A stretch of DNA of 64,000 nucleotides, from contig NZ_NWFK02000001.1 of the NCBI RefSeq assembly GCF_002313155.2, positions 2,046,001 to 2,110,000 on the forward strand, read 5' to 3'. Positions 35,293 to 45,157 of this stretch are shown piece by piece (the stretch's first letter is position 1; every line of letters begins with the position of its first letter). This DNA comes from Psychrobacter sp. FDAARGOS_221. Lineage in GTDB: Bacteria; Pseudomonadota; Gammaproteobacteria; Pseudomonadales; Moraxellaceae. The notes beneath the pieces were generated by a model, which made no database searches, was not told the DNA's origin, and was given only the letters and a program-made list of their open reading frames with translations. Both the position numbers and the translations under genes were made by a program.

Positions 35293-36510
35293 TTAGTCAT
35301 GACCTGGCCAGGTGTTACGCAGCTCATCTAAGCGGTCTTCTTTTAGTTTGTTGATGTCGTATTTTAAGCTACCAAACTTCAATACCGTCACAAATACCAC
35401 ACCGCCAATAGTATTACCCAGTAGAGCTAGCAGTAAAAAGCTGATGTAATCGACAAAGCTGGTATCACCAAATACAAGCCCTGAGAATATCTCGATATTA
35501 CCGACAATACTGTGGTGCAGACCTAATACACCGATACAGGCGGTGATCAATGCCACCAGTACCACACGGCTTAACGTGTCGCGAGCAGAGGTGGCGAGCC
35601 AAGCGGCAAGTCCCATCATCCAACCTGCAACAATAGAGCTTGCGAGTAGTATCCACCACGGGTATTCCAACACATGATGCGCTAAGAAATTAATATCAGC
35701 GACCTCAAACCACTCCATATTGAGCCCTAGCCAAACCACAAACAAGCTAAACACACAGCCGCCGATAACGTTACCGATAATCACGATACCCCAAAGCTTA
35801 GCCAATTTAGAAACCGTCTCAATGCCTGCCACAACCGGTAAACTCAAAAGCGAAGTCTGTTCGGTATACAGAATAGATTGGCCGATAACAACGGTAATAA
35901 AGCCAATCGGGTATAACAGCGAAGCCAGCGTTATCGCGTACTGTGACGGAATGAGGTCAGACAGTATGGCGTACACGGTGATGAGCATGATAAAGCTAAT
36001 ACCAATCTCAAGACCGGCGATAAAGGCACTGGTAAACAGCGAGCCATAAGAGCGTCTGAACGTAGCGCGGGCATGGACAAATTCTTCGGCTAAGATGCTG
36101 CCGTAGCTTTTGGGTTGGCTAAAGCTTTCATCTTCAGCAAGCTCTTTAATCGACTCTTTTTCGACTTGGTCGATGTCATCGCCTAAGTCTTCATCTTCAA
36201 TGCTGTTGGTCAGGCTTTGCTCGCCGTCTCTTTGTTTGCTACTCTCTTTAGCGTCTGCTGCGTTATTATGATCTGCATCGACCGATCGAACATGCTTCAA
36301 AAAATCATCGCTGATGGGAACAAATACTCTATCTGAGCAGCTGATTTGTGACGCATCGATAATCAATGCGCCTCTGACAAGCGACTGTCTTAATTCAGTA
36401 CTATTGTCTGAAGCAGGGGTATTCACTGAACCAGAGCTATTCACTGAACCAGAGTCTTTGTCAGTTGCTTGTTTCACGTTAGATTGAGAGTTTGATTTTG
36501 AAGAATCCAT
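35293..36510 (-). CDS. Formate/nitrite transporter-family channel (YfdC-like)
   Basis: A 405-residue protein with an FNT domain: SILAEEFVHARATFRRSYGSLFTSAFIAGLEIGISF, LYPIGFITVVIGQSILYTEQT, and LGNTIGGVVFVTVLKFG at the end. The channel family carries small monovalent anions such as formate, nitrite or lactate; it resembles E. coli YfdC more than FocA. The N-terminal ~145 residues are a hydrophilic, Ser/Asp/Glu-rich extension, longer than in FocA (about 285 residues in all), probably cytosolic. The next gene upstream is the divergent valS, so this is a lone gene and its transported ion cannot be assigned. Confidence 0.85.
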   Translation of the reverse strand: MDSSKSNSQSNVKQATDKDSGSVNSSGSVNTPASDNSTELRQSLVRGALIIDASQISCSDRVFVPISDDFLKHVRSVDADHNNAADAKESSKQRDGEQSLTNSIEDEDLGDDIDQVEKESIKELAEDESFSQPKSYGSILAEEFVHARATFRRSYGSLFTSAFIAGLEIGISFIMLITVYAILSDLIPSQYAITLASLLYPIGFITVVIGQSILYTEQTSLLSLPVVAGIETVSKLAKLWGIVIIGNVIGGCVFSLFVVWLGLNMEWFEVADINFLAHHVLEYPWWILLASSIVAGWMMGLAAWLATSARDTLSRVVLVALITACIGVLGLHHSIVGNIEIFSGLVFGDTSFVDYISFLLLALLGNTIGGVVFVTVLKFGSLKYDINKLKEDRLDELRNTWPGHD

Positions 36511-36831
36511 AAGCTCGCTTTAATCGTTAGTCAGATGGGATGGGGCGCTATCAGTCGTTGTCTGTCAACAGCGGCTGTTAAGGCTATCAGATAAGAGTAT
36601 CAGGTTTATCATAATTCTCATTAGTGATTAAGTTACCAATACACACCGAATACAGAGTGTTAATTGCACGCAGCATCTAACAAAATTTCGTCATCTGCGT
36701 TAAAATCATAGTATTGCGTCCATCTTGTTTGTATTGAACCCAGATGGCAGACAACCCATATAGTATTTAAGTCAGATAACCTTTAATCAATTACCTTTAA
36801 CCATTCATCATTAATATAAGACACTTCTATT
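36511..36831. other. Gene-free stretch between divergent FNT and valS genes
   Basis: About 321 bp. It must carry both promoters and possibly a leader for valS, but I see no T-box or clear attenuator. Confidence 0.55.
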
Positions 36832-39762
36832 ATGAGCAATCAAAATTTGACGGCATCCATCCAATCGGCATTGAAACAATTAGAAAATGCGTACAACCCA
36901 GGCGAAGTCGAAAAGGGCATGTATCAAAATTGGGAGGAAAGTGGTTATTTCCAGCCAAAATACGACAGCGATAAATCATTCTCTATCGCCTTGCCACCGC
37001 CGAACGTCACTGGTAGCTTGCACATGGGTCATGGCTTTAACAACGCCATTATGGACTCGTTAACCCGCTATCACCGTATGCTGGGTGACAATACCTTATG
37101 GCAACCAGGTACAGACCATGCCGGTATTGCTACCCAGATGGTTGTAGAGCGTCGTCTGAATGCTGAGGGCATTAAGCGTACTGACCTAACTCGTGAAGAC
37201 TTTATCGATAAAGTGTGGGAATGGAAAGAAGAGTCGGGCGGTAACATTACCAGTCAGATTCGTCGTTTGGGCTCATCGGTAGATTGGACGCGCGAGCGCT
37301 TTACCATGGATGAAGGCTTATCGAATGCCGTAAAAGAAGTATTCGTACGTCTGCATGAAGATGGTCTGATTTATCGTGGTAAGCGTCTGGTGAACTGGGA
37401 TCCTAAATTCCAAACTGCCTTATCTGATCTAGAAGTTGAAAACCATGACGAGAAAGGCTCACTGTGGCACTTCCGTTATTACTTCACTGACAAATCAGTG
37501 AAAACCCAAGACGGTAAAGATTACGTCGTAGTTGCGACTACACGTCCTGAAACTTTACTGGGTGATACTGCGGTTGCGGTTAATCCAAAAGATGAGCGTT
37601 ACGCACATCTAGTAGGCAAGACTATTACGCTACCGATTACCGGTCGTGAAGTGCCTATCGTTGCTGATGATTATGTTGAAAGTGACTTTGGTACCGGTGT
37701 GGTAAAAATCACCCCTGCGCATGACTTTAATGACTACGAATTAGGTCGTCGTCATGACATGCCACTGATTAATATCTTTGATGGCAATGCACACATCTTG
37801 CCAGAGATGGAGATTTTCCCAGATCTACAAACGCGCGACCCACAGATTGAGAAAACGCCAGAAGCGTATGCCGGTGTTGAGCGTTTTGAGGCGCGTAAGC
37901 AATTGGTTGCTCAAGCCAAAGAAGAAGGCTGGCTAGAAGACATCGAAGATTATCAACTAAAAGCCCCACGCGGTGACCGCAGTGGTGTTATCGTTGAGCC
38001 ATGGCTAACCGACCAGTGGTATGTGGCGGTTGAAGAGCTTGCTAAGCCATCGATTGAAGCGGTAGAAAACGGCGATATCGAGTTTGTACCAGCTCAATAC
38101 AAAAACATGTATATGGCGTGGATGCGCGACCTGCAAGACTGGTGTATCAGCCGTCAGCTGTGGTGGGGTCACCGCATTCCTGCATGGTATGACAACGACG
38201 ACAACATCTATGTTGCCCGTGATGAAGCCGAAGTTCGCACTAAGTACAACTTAGATGACAGCGTTGAATTACGCCAAGACGAAGACGTGCTAGACACTTG
38301 GTTCAGCTCAGGTTTATGGACATTCAGCACCCTAGGTTGGGGCGACCCACAAGCGGACAAAAAAGTGCTTGAGACCTTCCACCCAACCAGCGTGTTGGTG
38401 ACCGGCTTTGACATCATTTTCTTCTGGGTTGCCCGTATGATTATGATGACCATGCACTTCATGAAAAATGAAGATGGCACACCGCAAATTCCGTTCAAGA
38501 CTGTGTATGTACATGGCCTAGTGCGTGATGGTCAAGGTCAGAAGATGTCGAAGTCAAAAGGTAACGTACTAGATCCAATCGACTTGATTGACGGTATCGA
38601 CCTTGAGACCTTGGTTGCCAAGCGCACCAGCAACATGATGAACCCGAAAGATGCGGCTAAGATTGAGAAGCAAACCCGCAAAGAGTTCCCAGAGGGTATC
38701 CCATCTTACGGTACCGATGCGCTGCGCTTTACATTCACATCGCTTGCCAGCACTGGTCGTGATATCAACTTTGACCTAAAACGTGTCGAAGGTTACCGCA
38801 ACTTCTGTAATAAAATCTGGAACGCCAGCCGTTTTGTATTGATGAACTGTGTGGACAAAGAAGGCAATGCGCTACCGATTGATAGCCAAGCGAATGTAGA
38901 TGTGTGGGAATTGCCAGAAAAATGGATTATGAGCCGTCTAAACTCAACGGTTGCCAATATCCATCAGCATTTTGAGCAGTATCGCTTAGACATGGTCAGC
39001 CATGATATCTATGAGTTCATCTGGAACGAATACTGTGACTGGTATGTTGAGCTTGCCAAAGCCAGCCTAAACGATGACACCGTGGCAGACGAGCGTAAAG
39101 CTCAGATTCGTTATGTATTACTTCACGTATTAGAAACAGCGATGCGTTTTGCACACCCAATGATGCCGTACATCACTGAAGAGATTTGGCAGACGGTTGC
39201 CCCATTATTAGGCCGCAAAGACACCGACAGCATTATGATTGCCGACTTCCCAAGCGTCAATCAGTCACAAATCAATGACCAAGTCGAAACCGACATGACC
39301 TGGCTGCAAGAGCTTATCGCTGGCGTGCGTAACATCCGTGGTGAAATGAAGCTTGGCAACGCGGTACGTCTACCAGTACTGCTTGAGAACATCACTGATG
39401 AGCAGACTGAGCGTCTAAACCGTATCGAAAACCAGTTCAAAGCACTGGCTAAAGTCGAGAGCTTAACCCTGCTTAAAGAGGGCGATGAAGTCCCATTATC
39501 ATCATCAAGCATGGTCGGCAAACTGCGTGTCTTAGTACCAATGAAAGGTCTGATTGACCCAACAGCGGAGCTAAAACGTCTGGCTAAGTCTCAAGAGAAG
39601 CTGCAAAAGCAAGCTGATGGTATCGCGCGTAAGCTTGCCAATGAAGGCTTTGTGAGCAAAGCGCCTGCTGAGGTTGTTGAAGCAGAGAAAGTGAAATTAG
39701 AGGAGCTAGAAGGTCAGCTAAAAGTGATGGCAGATCAAATGGCGCAGTTAGAAGCGTTGTAG
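36832..39762 (+). CDS. valS: Valine--tRNA ligase
   Basis: Charges tRNA-Val. The class I motifs are HMGH in [16 protein letters not shown] (residues 64-67) and KMSKSKGN (from residue 571). The [10 protein letters not shown] motif follows HMGH. The 976-residue protein ends in a coiled-coil tail ([14 protein letters not shown] ... [11 protein letters not shown]), as in other ValRS. The last 57 bases (less an internal 79) are repeated downstream at 41466-41522. Intact and of normal length. A terminator follows. Confidence 0.98.
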   Translation: MSNQNLTASIQSALKQLENAYNPGEVEKGMYQNWEESGYFQPKYDSDKSFSIALPPPNVTGSLHMGHGFNNAIMDSLTRYHRMLGDNTLWQPGTDHAGIATQMVVERRLNAEGIKRTDLTREDFIDKVWEWKEESGGNITSQIRRLGSSVDWTRERFTMDEGLSNAVKEVFVRLHEDGLIYRGKRLVNWDPKFQTALSDLEVENHDEKGSLWHFRYYFTDKSVKTQDGKDYVVVATTRPETLLGDTAVAVNPKDERYAHLVGKTITLPITGREVPIVADDYVESDFGTGVVKITPAHDFNDYELGRRHDMPLINIFDGNAHILPEMEIFPDLQTRDPQIEKTPEAYAGVERFEARKQLVAQAKEEGWLEDIEDYQLKAPRGDRSGVIVEPWLTDQWYVAVEELAKPSIEAVENGDIEFVPAQYKNMYMAWMRDLQDWCISRQLWWGHRIPAWYDNDDNIYVARDEAEVRTKYNLDDSVELRQDEDVLDTWFSSGLWTFSTLGWGDPQADKKVLETFHPTSVLVTGFDIIFFWVARMIMMTMHFMKNEDGTPQIPFKTVYVHGLVRDGQGQKMSKSKGNVLDPIDLIDGIDLETLVAKRTSNMMNPKDAAKIEKQTRKEFPEGIPSYGTDALRFTFTSLASTGRDINFDLKRVEGYRNFCNKIWNASRFVLMNCVDKEGNALPIDSQANVDVWELPEKWIMSRLNSTVANIHQHFEQYRLDMVSHDIYEFIWNEYCDWYVELAKASLNDDTVADERKAQIRYVLLHVLETAMRFAHPMMPYITEEIWQTVAPLLGRKDTDSIMIADFPSVNQSQINDQVETDMTWLQELIAGVRNIRGEMKLGNAVRLPVLLENITDEQTERLNRIENQFKALAKVESLTLLKEGDEVPLSSSSMVGKLRVLVPMKGLIDPTAELKRLAKSQEKLQKQADGIARKLANEGFVSKAPAEVVEAEKVKLEELEGQLKVMADQMAQLEAL

Positions 39763-39852
39763 AGTCTAATCTGAAAGTTCAGATTTAAACTTTATAATTA
39801 AGTCGTAGCTTACTTTCATTATCTAAAATTAAGTTTTTAGATTGCCTAAGAC

Positions 39853-39890
39853 AAAAAGCCGCTACAGTATTATGCTGTGGCGGTTTTTTA
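39853..39890 (+). terminator. Rho-independent terminator of valS
   Basis: AAAAAGCCGCTACAG, a seven-base loop and CTGTGGCGGTTTTTTA, about 90 bp after the valS stop. The following bases to 40282 are AT-rich and hold no gene. Confidence 0.88.
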
Positions 39891-40282
39891 TATTTAGAAT
39901 AATGCTGTCTCTTAAAATCAACCCTCACCATGTAAAACCAATAACAAAACCATAAGGACTTTCATACCATTACAATTCTTAAATTAATCCAAATCCAAAA
40001 CCAAAAAGTAAATCTCGCACCTGCTCTAACCGTCATAATACTCATCACAGGTTACTCAACCATTGATACAACTTTGAAAATGATTCAGTAACCAACCTCT
40101 ACATCCTCCTAGCCGATCTAAACAGTGGTATTAACTTTATGGTTAATAGCGAATTATTTGCCATTTGTTTGGCCACATCTGGAATAAAGAGGTTGAATTA
40201 AAATAATCTTTATACTTTTCTTTTAAGTGTATTAAAATAGACTTTTTAAGTCAGCCTGTTTTAAATTCTGAGGATACTTAAT

Positions 40283-40918
40283 ATGATAAGAAAAATTTTA
40301 GCTGTTTTAATTACAGTAAGTTTAACGGCTTGTACTGCCTTTACGAGTCCGACCACGCAGCGGGGTAGAGATTCAAGTTTACCTCTATTAAATGTTGACG
40401 GTACTAGCTATGAACAAAGATTAGATAAGTATGCTAATCAATTCGTATCACAGGATAACGAAGAGTATGCCACTGTTAGAGGTTACCCTTATGCTAAGCT
40501 TGCTAGTGGTGTATTTGCAACCGATCCGCTGCGTGTAGTCAAAGTAGATAATCAATGGGTAAAAAATATTCCCATTAGTTTTAACATTGGACATTTATTA
40601 AATACTTATCGTATGAGTATTACACCAATTAAAATACCTACAGGTAATCATCAGTTACTGATAACAGGTACTGGGTGGGAAAATAAGGCGTTATATACGC
40701 AGCTACCTGTTATTAATTATGAAAGCGGTAAATACTATGTATTTAAGCCAAACTTTGTCAAAGGGGGAGGTAGTACGCTGGAAGTATATGAATATGAACC
40801 GGATTCAAGATTTGAATTAGATGATAAAGATGGCATTGTTTTAAAATCTCCTGTTAGTGAGCCGGTCGCAATAGGTAATTACGACAATCAAAAAGTTGCA
40901 GATGTTTTTGTAAAATAA
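40283..40918 (+). CDS. Lipoprotein of unknown function (island)
   Basis: A 211-residue lipoprotein. The signal sequence ends in a lipobox LTAC (Cys18), so the mature protein would be membrane-anchored. The rest is mixed, with a beta-rich stretch (HLLNTYRMSITPIKIPTGNHQLLITGTGW). I do not recognise a family. The sequence is distinctly more AT-rich than its valS neighbour, and codon use follows (many TTA, AAT, ATA). It lies between valS and the partial copy of the valS end, so it is likely accessory. GAGGATACTTAAT precedes ATG 40283. Confidence 0.65.
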   Translation: MIRKILAVLITVSLTACTAFTSPTTQRGRDSSLPLLNVDGTSYEQRLDKYANQFVSQDNEEYATVRGYPYAKLASGVFATDPLRVVKVDNQWVKNIPISFNIGHLLNTYRMSITPIKIPTGNHQLLITGTGWENKALYTQLPVINYESGKYYVFKPNFVKGGGSTLEVYEYEPDSRFELDDKDGIVLKSPVSEPVAIGNYDNQKVADVFVK

Positions 40919-40943
40919 TTAGCTATTAGAATAGGGTATAACA

Positions 40944-41399
40944 ATGTTTTTTAATAAGAAACCGATGGCTATTTGTAGCGTATTTTTATTAAGTGCTAGT
41001 TTGACAGGTTGTATAAGAGCTGTGTTACCAACTTCTGAAATAGATCTTGAGAACAGAGCGAGAATTGTGTCAGGTGATGTAGACTTAGATGTTGTTTCAA
41101 CTTACGCTAATTTGAAGACATATATGCAAAAATGCCTAATATACTCAAATCAGTATGGCTATCATGACATTGATGCCAAGCTTGATAGAGAAGAGGGTCG
41201 TGCTAGATTTATTGGTAAATCAAATTATAATACATATACCTTTAAGGTATCATTGGAGGAGATAGGAAAGAATAAGACCAAGATAACCTACTTTTCTCCA
41301 AAGAAAAAGATAGGGTTTAGTGAGTCTAATCCGCAAAAAAGACTAGACGAATTCACAAGATTTGCGCTTTATGATGGTAAAGCAACTTGTAAACTTTAA
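40944..41399 (+). CDS. Lipoprotein of unknown function (island)
   Basis: A 151-residue lipoprotein with lipobox LTGC (Cys23) after a signal sequence. The remaining 128 residues are strand-rich and basic, with Cys54 and the final Cys (TCKL) the only other obvious special residues. It starts 25 bp after the other lipoprotein gene on the same strand, so the pair is probably one operon. Composition is AT-rich like its partner. No family recognised. Confidence 0.62.
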   Translation: MFFNKKPMAICSVFLLSASLTGCIRAVLPTSEIDLENRARIVSGDVDLDVVSTYANLKTYMQKCLIYSNQYGYHDIDAKLDREEGRARFIGKSNYNTYTFKVSLEEIGKNKTKITYFSPKKKIGFSESNPQKRLDEFTRFALYDGKATCKL

Positions 41400-41465
41400 A
41401 TAGATAGCTCACTAAGTTAATCAATGAGTTGACTATAATCGTAGTCGGATAATAGAGGTGAACGA

Positions 41466-41522
41466 GCGTAAGCTTGCCAATGAAGGCTTTGTGAGCAAAT
41501 GGCGCAGTTAGAAGCGTTGTAG
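41466..41522 (+). pseudogene. Truncated, internally deleted copy of the valS 3' end
   Basis: Bases 41466-41499 are identical to valS 39627-39660, and 41500-41522 are identical to 39740-39762 including the stop codon. The 79 bases between are deleted, joining at CAAA present on both sides. There is no match after the stop. The copy therefore flanks the two lipoprotein genes together with the real valS end, and marks a duplication with the loss of an internal piece. Coordinates follow from direct comparison. Confidence 0.85.
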
Positions 41523-41564
41523 TAGCTTTAGAGCCAAAAGCAAAACCCTAAAGAGCATGGCCTT

Positions 41565-41695
41565 AAAATCGGGGACTCTTTGACCACTGAAATATGCGTG
41601 TCGAAGCCCCGATTTTCTTTTATAGTTATGTCCGCGCTTCGTCCCTCAGAAAAAGCAAGCATAACGTAAAAGCCACCATTTCTATGGTGGCTTTT
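41565..41695 (+). terminator. Two terminator-like hairpins
   Basis: The first is AAAATCGGGG (41565-41574) with CCCCGATTTT (41607-41616) around a 32-base loop, then TTTCTTTT-like sequence. The second is AAAAGCCACCAT, a four-base loop, ATGGTGGCTTTTC at 41668-41695. Both follow the island lipoproteins. The rest of 41400-41855 has no gene. Confidence 0.6.
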
Positions 41696-41855
41696 CTATT
41701 CAATTATTCTAATAATAAAAGAGTTATTTCATTGATATTAGCTTCATTATAGTTTATTAATACTTTTTTAAAACTAAATATTGCAGTATTGTCATAAAGG
41801 TAATTGAGTACTTAAAGTTATAAGTTTATTTTTCGATATAAGAGGATAGTTCAGA

Positions 41856-43076
41856 ATGACACCTGAAAGCTTTAATGAGCACATAGTATTTCAAAAAATA
41901 AACTCATTAGAAGATATACTTTCTAGCGATGACTTGGAAAGCGAACTAGAGCCTGAGGAGTTACTGTTTCTTCAATCTGCTTATAGTTTTATAAACCAAA
42001 GAATTAAGCTAGTAATTCCAAGTTTAATTCAAAAGTCTGAACTCGATAGTTTAAGTAATGAAATAAACTCTGCTTTTTCGAATTTAAATCAGTTCGTTAG
42101 TTCAAATAATAGAAACGTACTGAACAGTGTGATAAATAGTCTCAATAATGCTGTTAGTAAAAGTAGGAACTTACCTCTAAAAATAGTTGAACAGGATTTT
42201 AATTTCTCTAAGGAAGTAGCTAACTTTCAACAAGTTGTAAGTAGTAAGTATAAAGTTCTTAATAAAGAAAAAGATGCCCTTGAGAGTAAAGTAAACGAAT
42301 TGACTGAAAGCCTATCTAATCAAAAAGCAGAGTTAAAAAGACTTAGCGATATAATTGAAGATAAAGAAGTAGAGATAAAGAATCTAAACTCTATTTTTCA
42401 GACTAATTTTGAGAATATAGAATCAAAGCATGAGCAACAATTCACTAATGCTCTTGGGATTTATCGTAATGAAATAGATAAATCTAAAGAACAGTTTCGT
42501 AATGAAATAGACGAGATTAAAAATAATTTAGAGATGAGCGCTACAGAGATAGTCTCAGAATTAGAAGCTAAGCATGACGAAGCGAAGAAACTAGTTAACC
42601 TGATAGGTAATGTTGGTATAACAGGTAATTACCAGAATATTGCTAATAAGCATAAAGAAGACGCCGATTGGTGGAGGTGGGCTGCAGTTGTATTTATGAT
42701 TATATTTTCAGGTTTATTAGTTTGGGCAATTTATGATTTAAACTCAGATAATTTTGATTGGGTTAAGTCTTTATTGAGGATTATCGCAGCCGCTGCCTTA
42801 TCATATCCAGCCACTTATGCAGCTCGTGAATCGACAAGGCATCGAAAGCTTGAAACTATTAATAGAAACGCTGAACTGGAGTTAGCTTCTATTAATCCAT
42901 TCATTGAGGGTTTAGATAATGATAAGCAGCAAGAGGTTAAAGAGAAACTAGTAGAGAAGTATTTTGGTAATAATAGTGGCGATATATTTGAAGAAAAAAA
43001 AGATAGTGAAAAGTTGTCGGTTAAAGATGTAAATAAGTTGTTAGAAACAATACTAAACTCTATGAAAAATAAATAA
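41856..43076 (+). CDS. Coiled-coil membrane protein of unknown function (island)
   Basis: A 406-residue protein. Residues about 100-250 are a long predicted coiled coil rich in Glu, Lys, Asn and Ser. Two hydrophobic helices follow (about 277-292 and 304-325, WAAVVFMIIFSGLLVWAIYDL ... SLLRIIAAAALSYPATYAAR). The C-terminal 80 residues are helical and charged. The N-terminal 40 are acidic. I do not recognise a named family, though coiled-coil plus two-helix proteins of this kind are common beside phage-defence genes. It is AT-rich and sits in the accessory island, ended by a strong terminator at 43196. Its function is unknown. Confidence 0.7.
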   Translation: MTPESFNEHIVFQKINSLEDILSSDDLESELEPEELLFLQSAYSFINQRIKLVIPSLIQKSELDSLSNEINSAFSNLNQFVSSNNRNVLNSVINSLNNAVSKSRNLPLKIVEQDFNFSKEVANFQQVVSSKYKVLNKEKDALESKVNELTESLSNQKAELKRLSDIIEDKEVEIKNLNSIFQTNFENIESKHEQQFTNALGIYRNEIDKSKEQFRNEIDEIKNNLEMSATEIVSELEAKHDEAKKLVNLIGNVGITGNYQNIANKHKEDADWWRWAAVVFMIIFSGLLVWAIYDLNSDNFDWVKSLLRIIAAAALSYPATYAARESTRHRKLETINRNAELELASINPFIEGLDNDKQQEVKEKLVEKYFGNNSGDIFEEKKDSEKLSVKDVNKLLETILNSMKNK

Positions 43077-43195
43077 GACTACATTTAATTGATTTTAGGA
43101 GAGATTTCCGTCGACTCTTGTCTAATGTTTAAATCAATGCGACCTGACAATGGTACTGCGGTACTGCGTCAAATGACGACTAGCATGTATTAATC

Positions 43196-43236
43196 AAAAA
43201 AAGGCTCTAGATTATCTAATAATCTAGAGCCTTTAA
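43196..43236. terminator. Bidirectional terminator at the right edge of the island
   Basis: GGCTCTAGATTA and TAATCTAGAGCC (12-base perfect arms, 43203-43231) with AAAAAAA before and TTTAAAAT after. It lies between the coiled-coil gene and the convergent ornithine cyclodeaminase gene. Confidence 0.9.
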
Positions 43237-43284
43237 AATAACTGACCATAACCAATATATTTAAATATGTTGGATAACCAAATA

Positions 43285-44334
43285 CTATGTATTGTTTATC
43301 ACAGAGTAGAGGTTTTTAGGGTTTGATTGCTGAGGGATCATATCCAATATTTCATAATCAGCTTGGTCTTTGATTAAATCGCGCAAAAATACCAGACCCG
43401 TATAATCTTCTGAAGCAAAGCCTACGCCATCAAAAATAACCAATTCATCGTCTGATGTACGTGCTTTTTCTTCACCTTTAAGAATACGATGAAACTCGAT
43501 AACAGGGAAGTCTTCAGATTGATGTTGAATCTCGCCTTCAACACGGGTTTGAGGTTCAAACTCTACAATAACGCGGTCTGCACGTTGCATTGTGTTGCCA
43601 TCAAGTTCTGTTTTGCCTGGGCAATCACCACCTATCGCAATTAAACAGACGCCTTTCTTAACCAACTCATCTTTTAAGACAGTTGCGTTTCGTTTGTCTG
43701 CTGTGCAAGTAATAATTATTTGTGCCCCTTCTACCGCTTCATCAGAAGAGTTGCAAGCGACTACTTTTAAACCAGAGTCTGATAAGTTTTCAACTGCTTT
43801 TTTGGTCGCTTCAGGGTCAGTATCAAATAAACGTACCTCGGTAATACCCATCACTGCTTTCATGGCTAATGCTTGAAATTCGCATTGGGCACCATTACCG
43901 ATAACCGCTAAAGTTTTTGCGTTTTTAGGCGCACATTGTTTAGCAAGCATTGCAGACGTTGCCGCTGTGCGCAGCGCAGTAAGCAGGCACATCTCTGTTA
44001 GTAGAATGGGATAACCGGTATCAACGTCGGATAAGATGCCAATCGCTGCGACAGTTTGTAAGTCACGTTGGGTATTAATGGGATGGCCGTTGACATATTT
44101 ACAAGCAAACATTTTGCCATCACTAATAGGCATAAGCTCAATGACGCCATCTTTAGAGTGGGTGGCATAGCGAGAAGACTTTTCAAATTCATCCCAGCGT
44201 AGAAAATCTTGTTCTAAAGCATCTACCAACTTTAAGAGACACTGTTCAACGCCATAAGACTTAATGATTTTTGCCATCATTTGTACGCTAACAAATGGTA
44301 CGCCTTGTTTTGGCGATATGATGAAATTCGACAT
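43285..44334 (-). CDS. Ornithine cyclodeaminase
   Basis: A 349-residue enzyme of the ornithine cyclodeaminase/mu-crystallin family, which can convert ornithine to proline with NAD. The Rossmann motif TLAVIGNGAQCEFQALA (about residues 135-151) and the catalytic core LLTEMCLLTALRTAATSAM are present. The substrate acid-binding Asp region VCLIAIGGDCPGKTELD fits OCD. It is divergent from an Lrp-type gene with a likely operator between. The product could also be a related cyclodeaminase. Confidence 0.87.
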   Translation of the reverse strand: MSNFIISPKQGVPFVSVQMMAKIIKSYGVEQCLLKLVDALEQDFLRWDEFEKSSRYATHSKDGVIELMPISDGKMFACKYVNGHPINTQRDLQTVAAIGILSDVDTGYPILLTEMCLLTALRTAATSAMLAKQCAPKNAKTLAVIGNGAQCEFQALAMKAVMGITEVRLFDTDPEATKKAVENLSDSGLKVVACNSSDEAVEGAQIIITCTADKRNATVLKDELVKKGVCLIAIGGDCPGKTELDGNTMQRADRVIVEFEPQTRVEGEIQHQSEDFPVIEFHRILKGEEKARTSDDELVIFDGVGFASEDYTGLVFLRDLIKDQADYEILDMIPQQSNPKNLYSVINNT

Positions 44335-44433
44335 ACTTCTTTCCCTGATTGTATTAATTAAATTGTATAGCCTATGATAACAAAGCGAAATGTTAGTTAA
44401 AATGTAATAAACATACCAAATTATCGTTAATAG

Positions 44434-44471
44434 TTATCAATTTGATAATAGTAAGTGTACAATTTGATAAA
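44434..44471. promoter_or_regulatory. Palindromic operator candidate for the Lrp-type regulator
   Basis: The 15-base palindrome TTATCAATTTGATAA (44434-44448) is followed by a second CAATTTGATAA at 44460-44470, exactly 22 bases after the first CAATTTGATAA. It lies in the 168-bp gap between the divergent ocd and Lrp-family genes. Lrp/AsnC proteins use such phased sites. Confidence 0.6.
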
Positions 44472-44502
44472 CATTCCCTTTAATGACGTATTTTGAGAAT
44501 TT

Positions 44503-44934
44503 ATGAGTCGATATATCTATGACGATTTAGATAGGCAGCTGATTGCTGAATTAAGAGCAGATGGACGGGCGACAATTTCATATCTTTCCAAAGCCCTAGG
44601 TGTCTCTAGAGCCACTGTACAAAAACGCCTTGATCGTTTGACGTCAAGCGGCGCGATTTTGGGTTTTACAGTGCGTGTACATGAAGCATTAGAGAAAGAT
44701 GCCGTCAAGGCAATTATTATGATTGAGATATCAGGTCAATCAACCTCTCAAGTGATACGAAAAATGCGGGGAATACCTGAGCTTTCAAGAATACACACAA
44801 CGAATGGTCGGTGGGATCTTATTGCCGTGATACAGACCAATACACTCAGCGAGTTTGATGAGGTTTTGAGTAAGGTAAGAGAGGTCGATGGTGTTTCAAG
44901 CAGTGAAACCAGTTTAATACTGTCTACTTTTTAA
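44503..44934 (+). CDS. Lrp/AsnC-family transcriptional regulator
   Basis: A 143-residue regulator. The helix-turn-helix is at about residues 7-50 (DLDRQLIAELRADGRATISYLSKALGVSRATVQKRLDRL), and the RAM ligand-binding domain follows (VKAIIMIEISG ... VREVDGVSSSETSLIL). It is divergent from the ornithine cyclodeaminase gene, so ornithine, arginine or proline are likely effectors. The gap contains a phased palindrome. Ended by a strong terminator. Confidence 0.93.
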   Translation: MSRYIYDDLDRQLIAELRADGRATISYLSKALGVSRATVQKRLDRLTSSGAILGFTVRVHEALEKDAVKAIIMIEISGQSTSQVIRKMRGIPELSRIHTTNGRWDLIAVIQTNTLSEFDEVLSKVREVDGVSSSETSLILSTF

Positions 44935-45025
44935 TCTCTTAACCTCTAACACTGCAAATCACAAGTTTCAGTATTCAAAAGATAATCTAGTGCCGCACCC
45001 AAGTTCAGTGGGTCTGCTATATAAG

Positions 45026-45059
45026 AAAACCGCGACAGCCAAGCTGTCGCGGTTTTTTT
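45026..45059 (+). terminator. Rho-independent terminator of the Lrp-type gene
   Basis: AAAACCGCGACAGC, three-base loop and GCTGTCGCGGTTTTTTT. Confidence 0.93.
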
Positions 45060-45157
45060 GACTCCTTATGACTATGCAAGTAAAGCTATAAGCTGGTATC
45101 GTCAACTTTGATGATTTACTTAATTTTAAACATATATAGTACGGGCTACTGTCGAAA

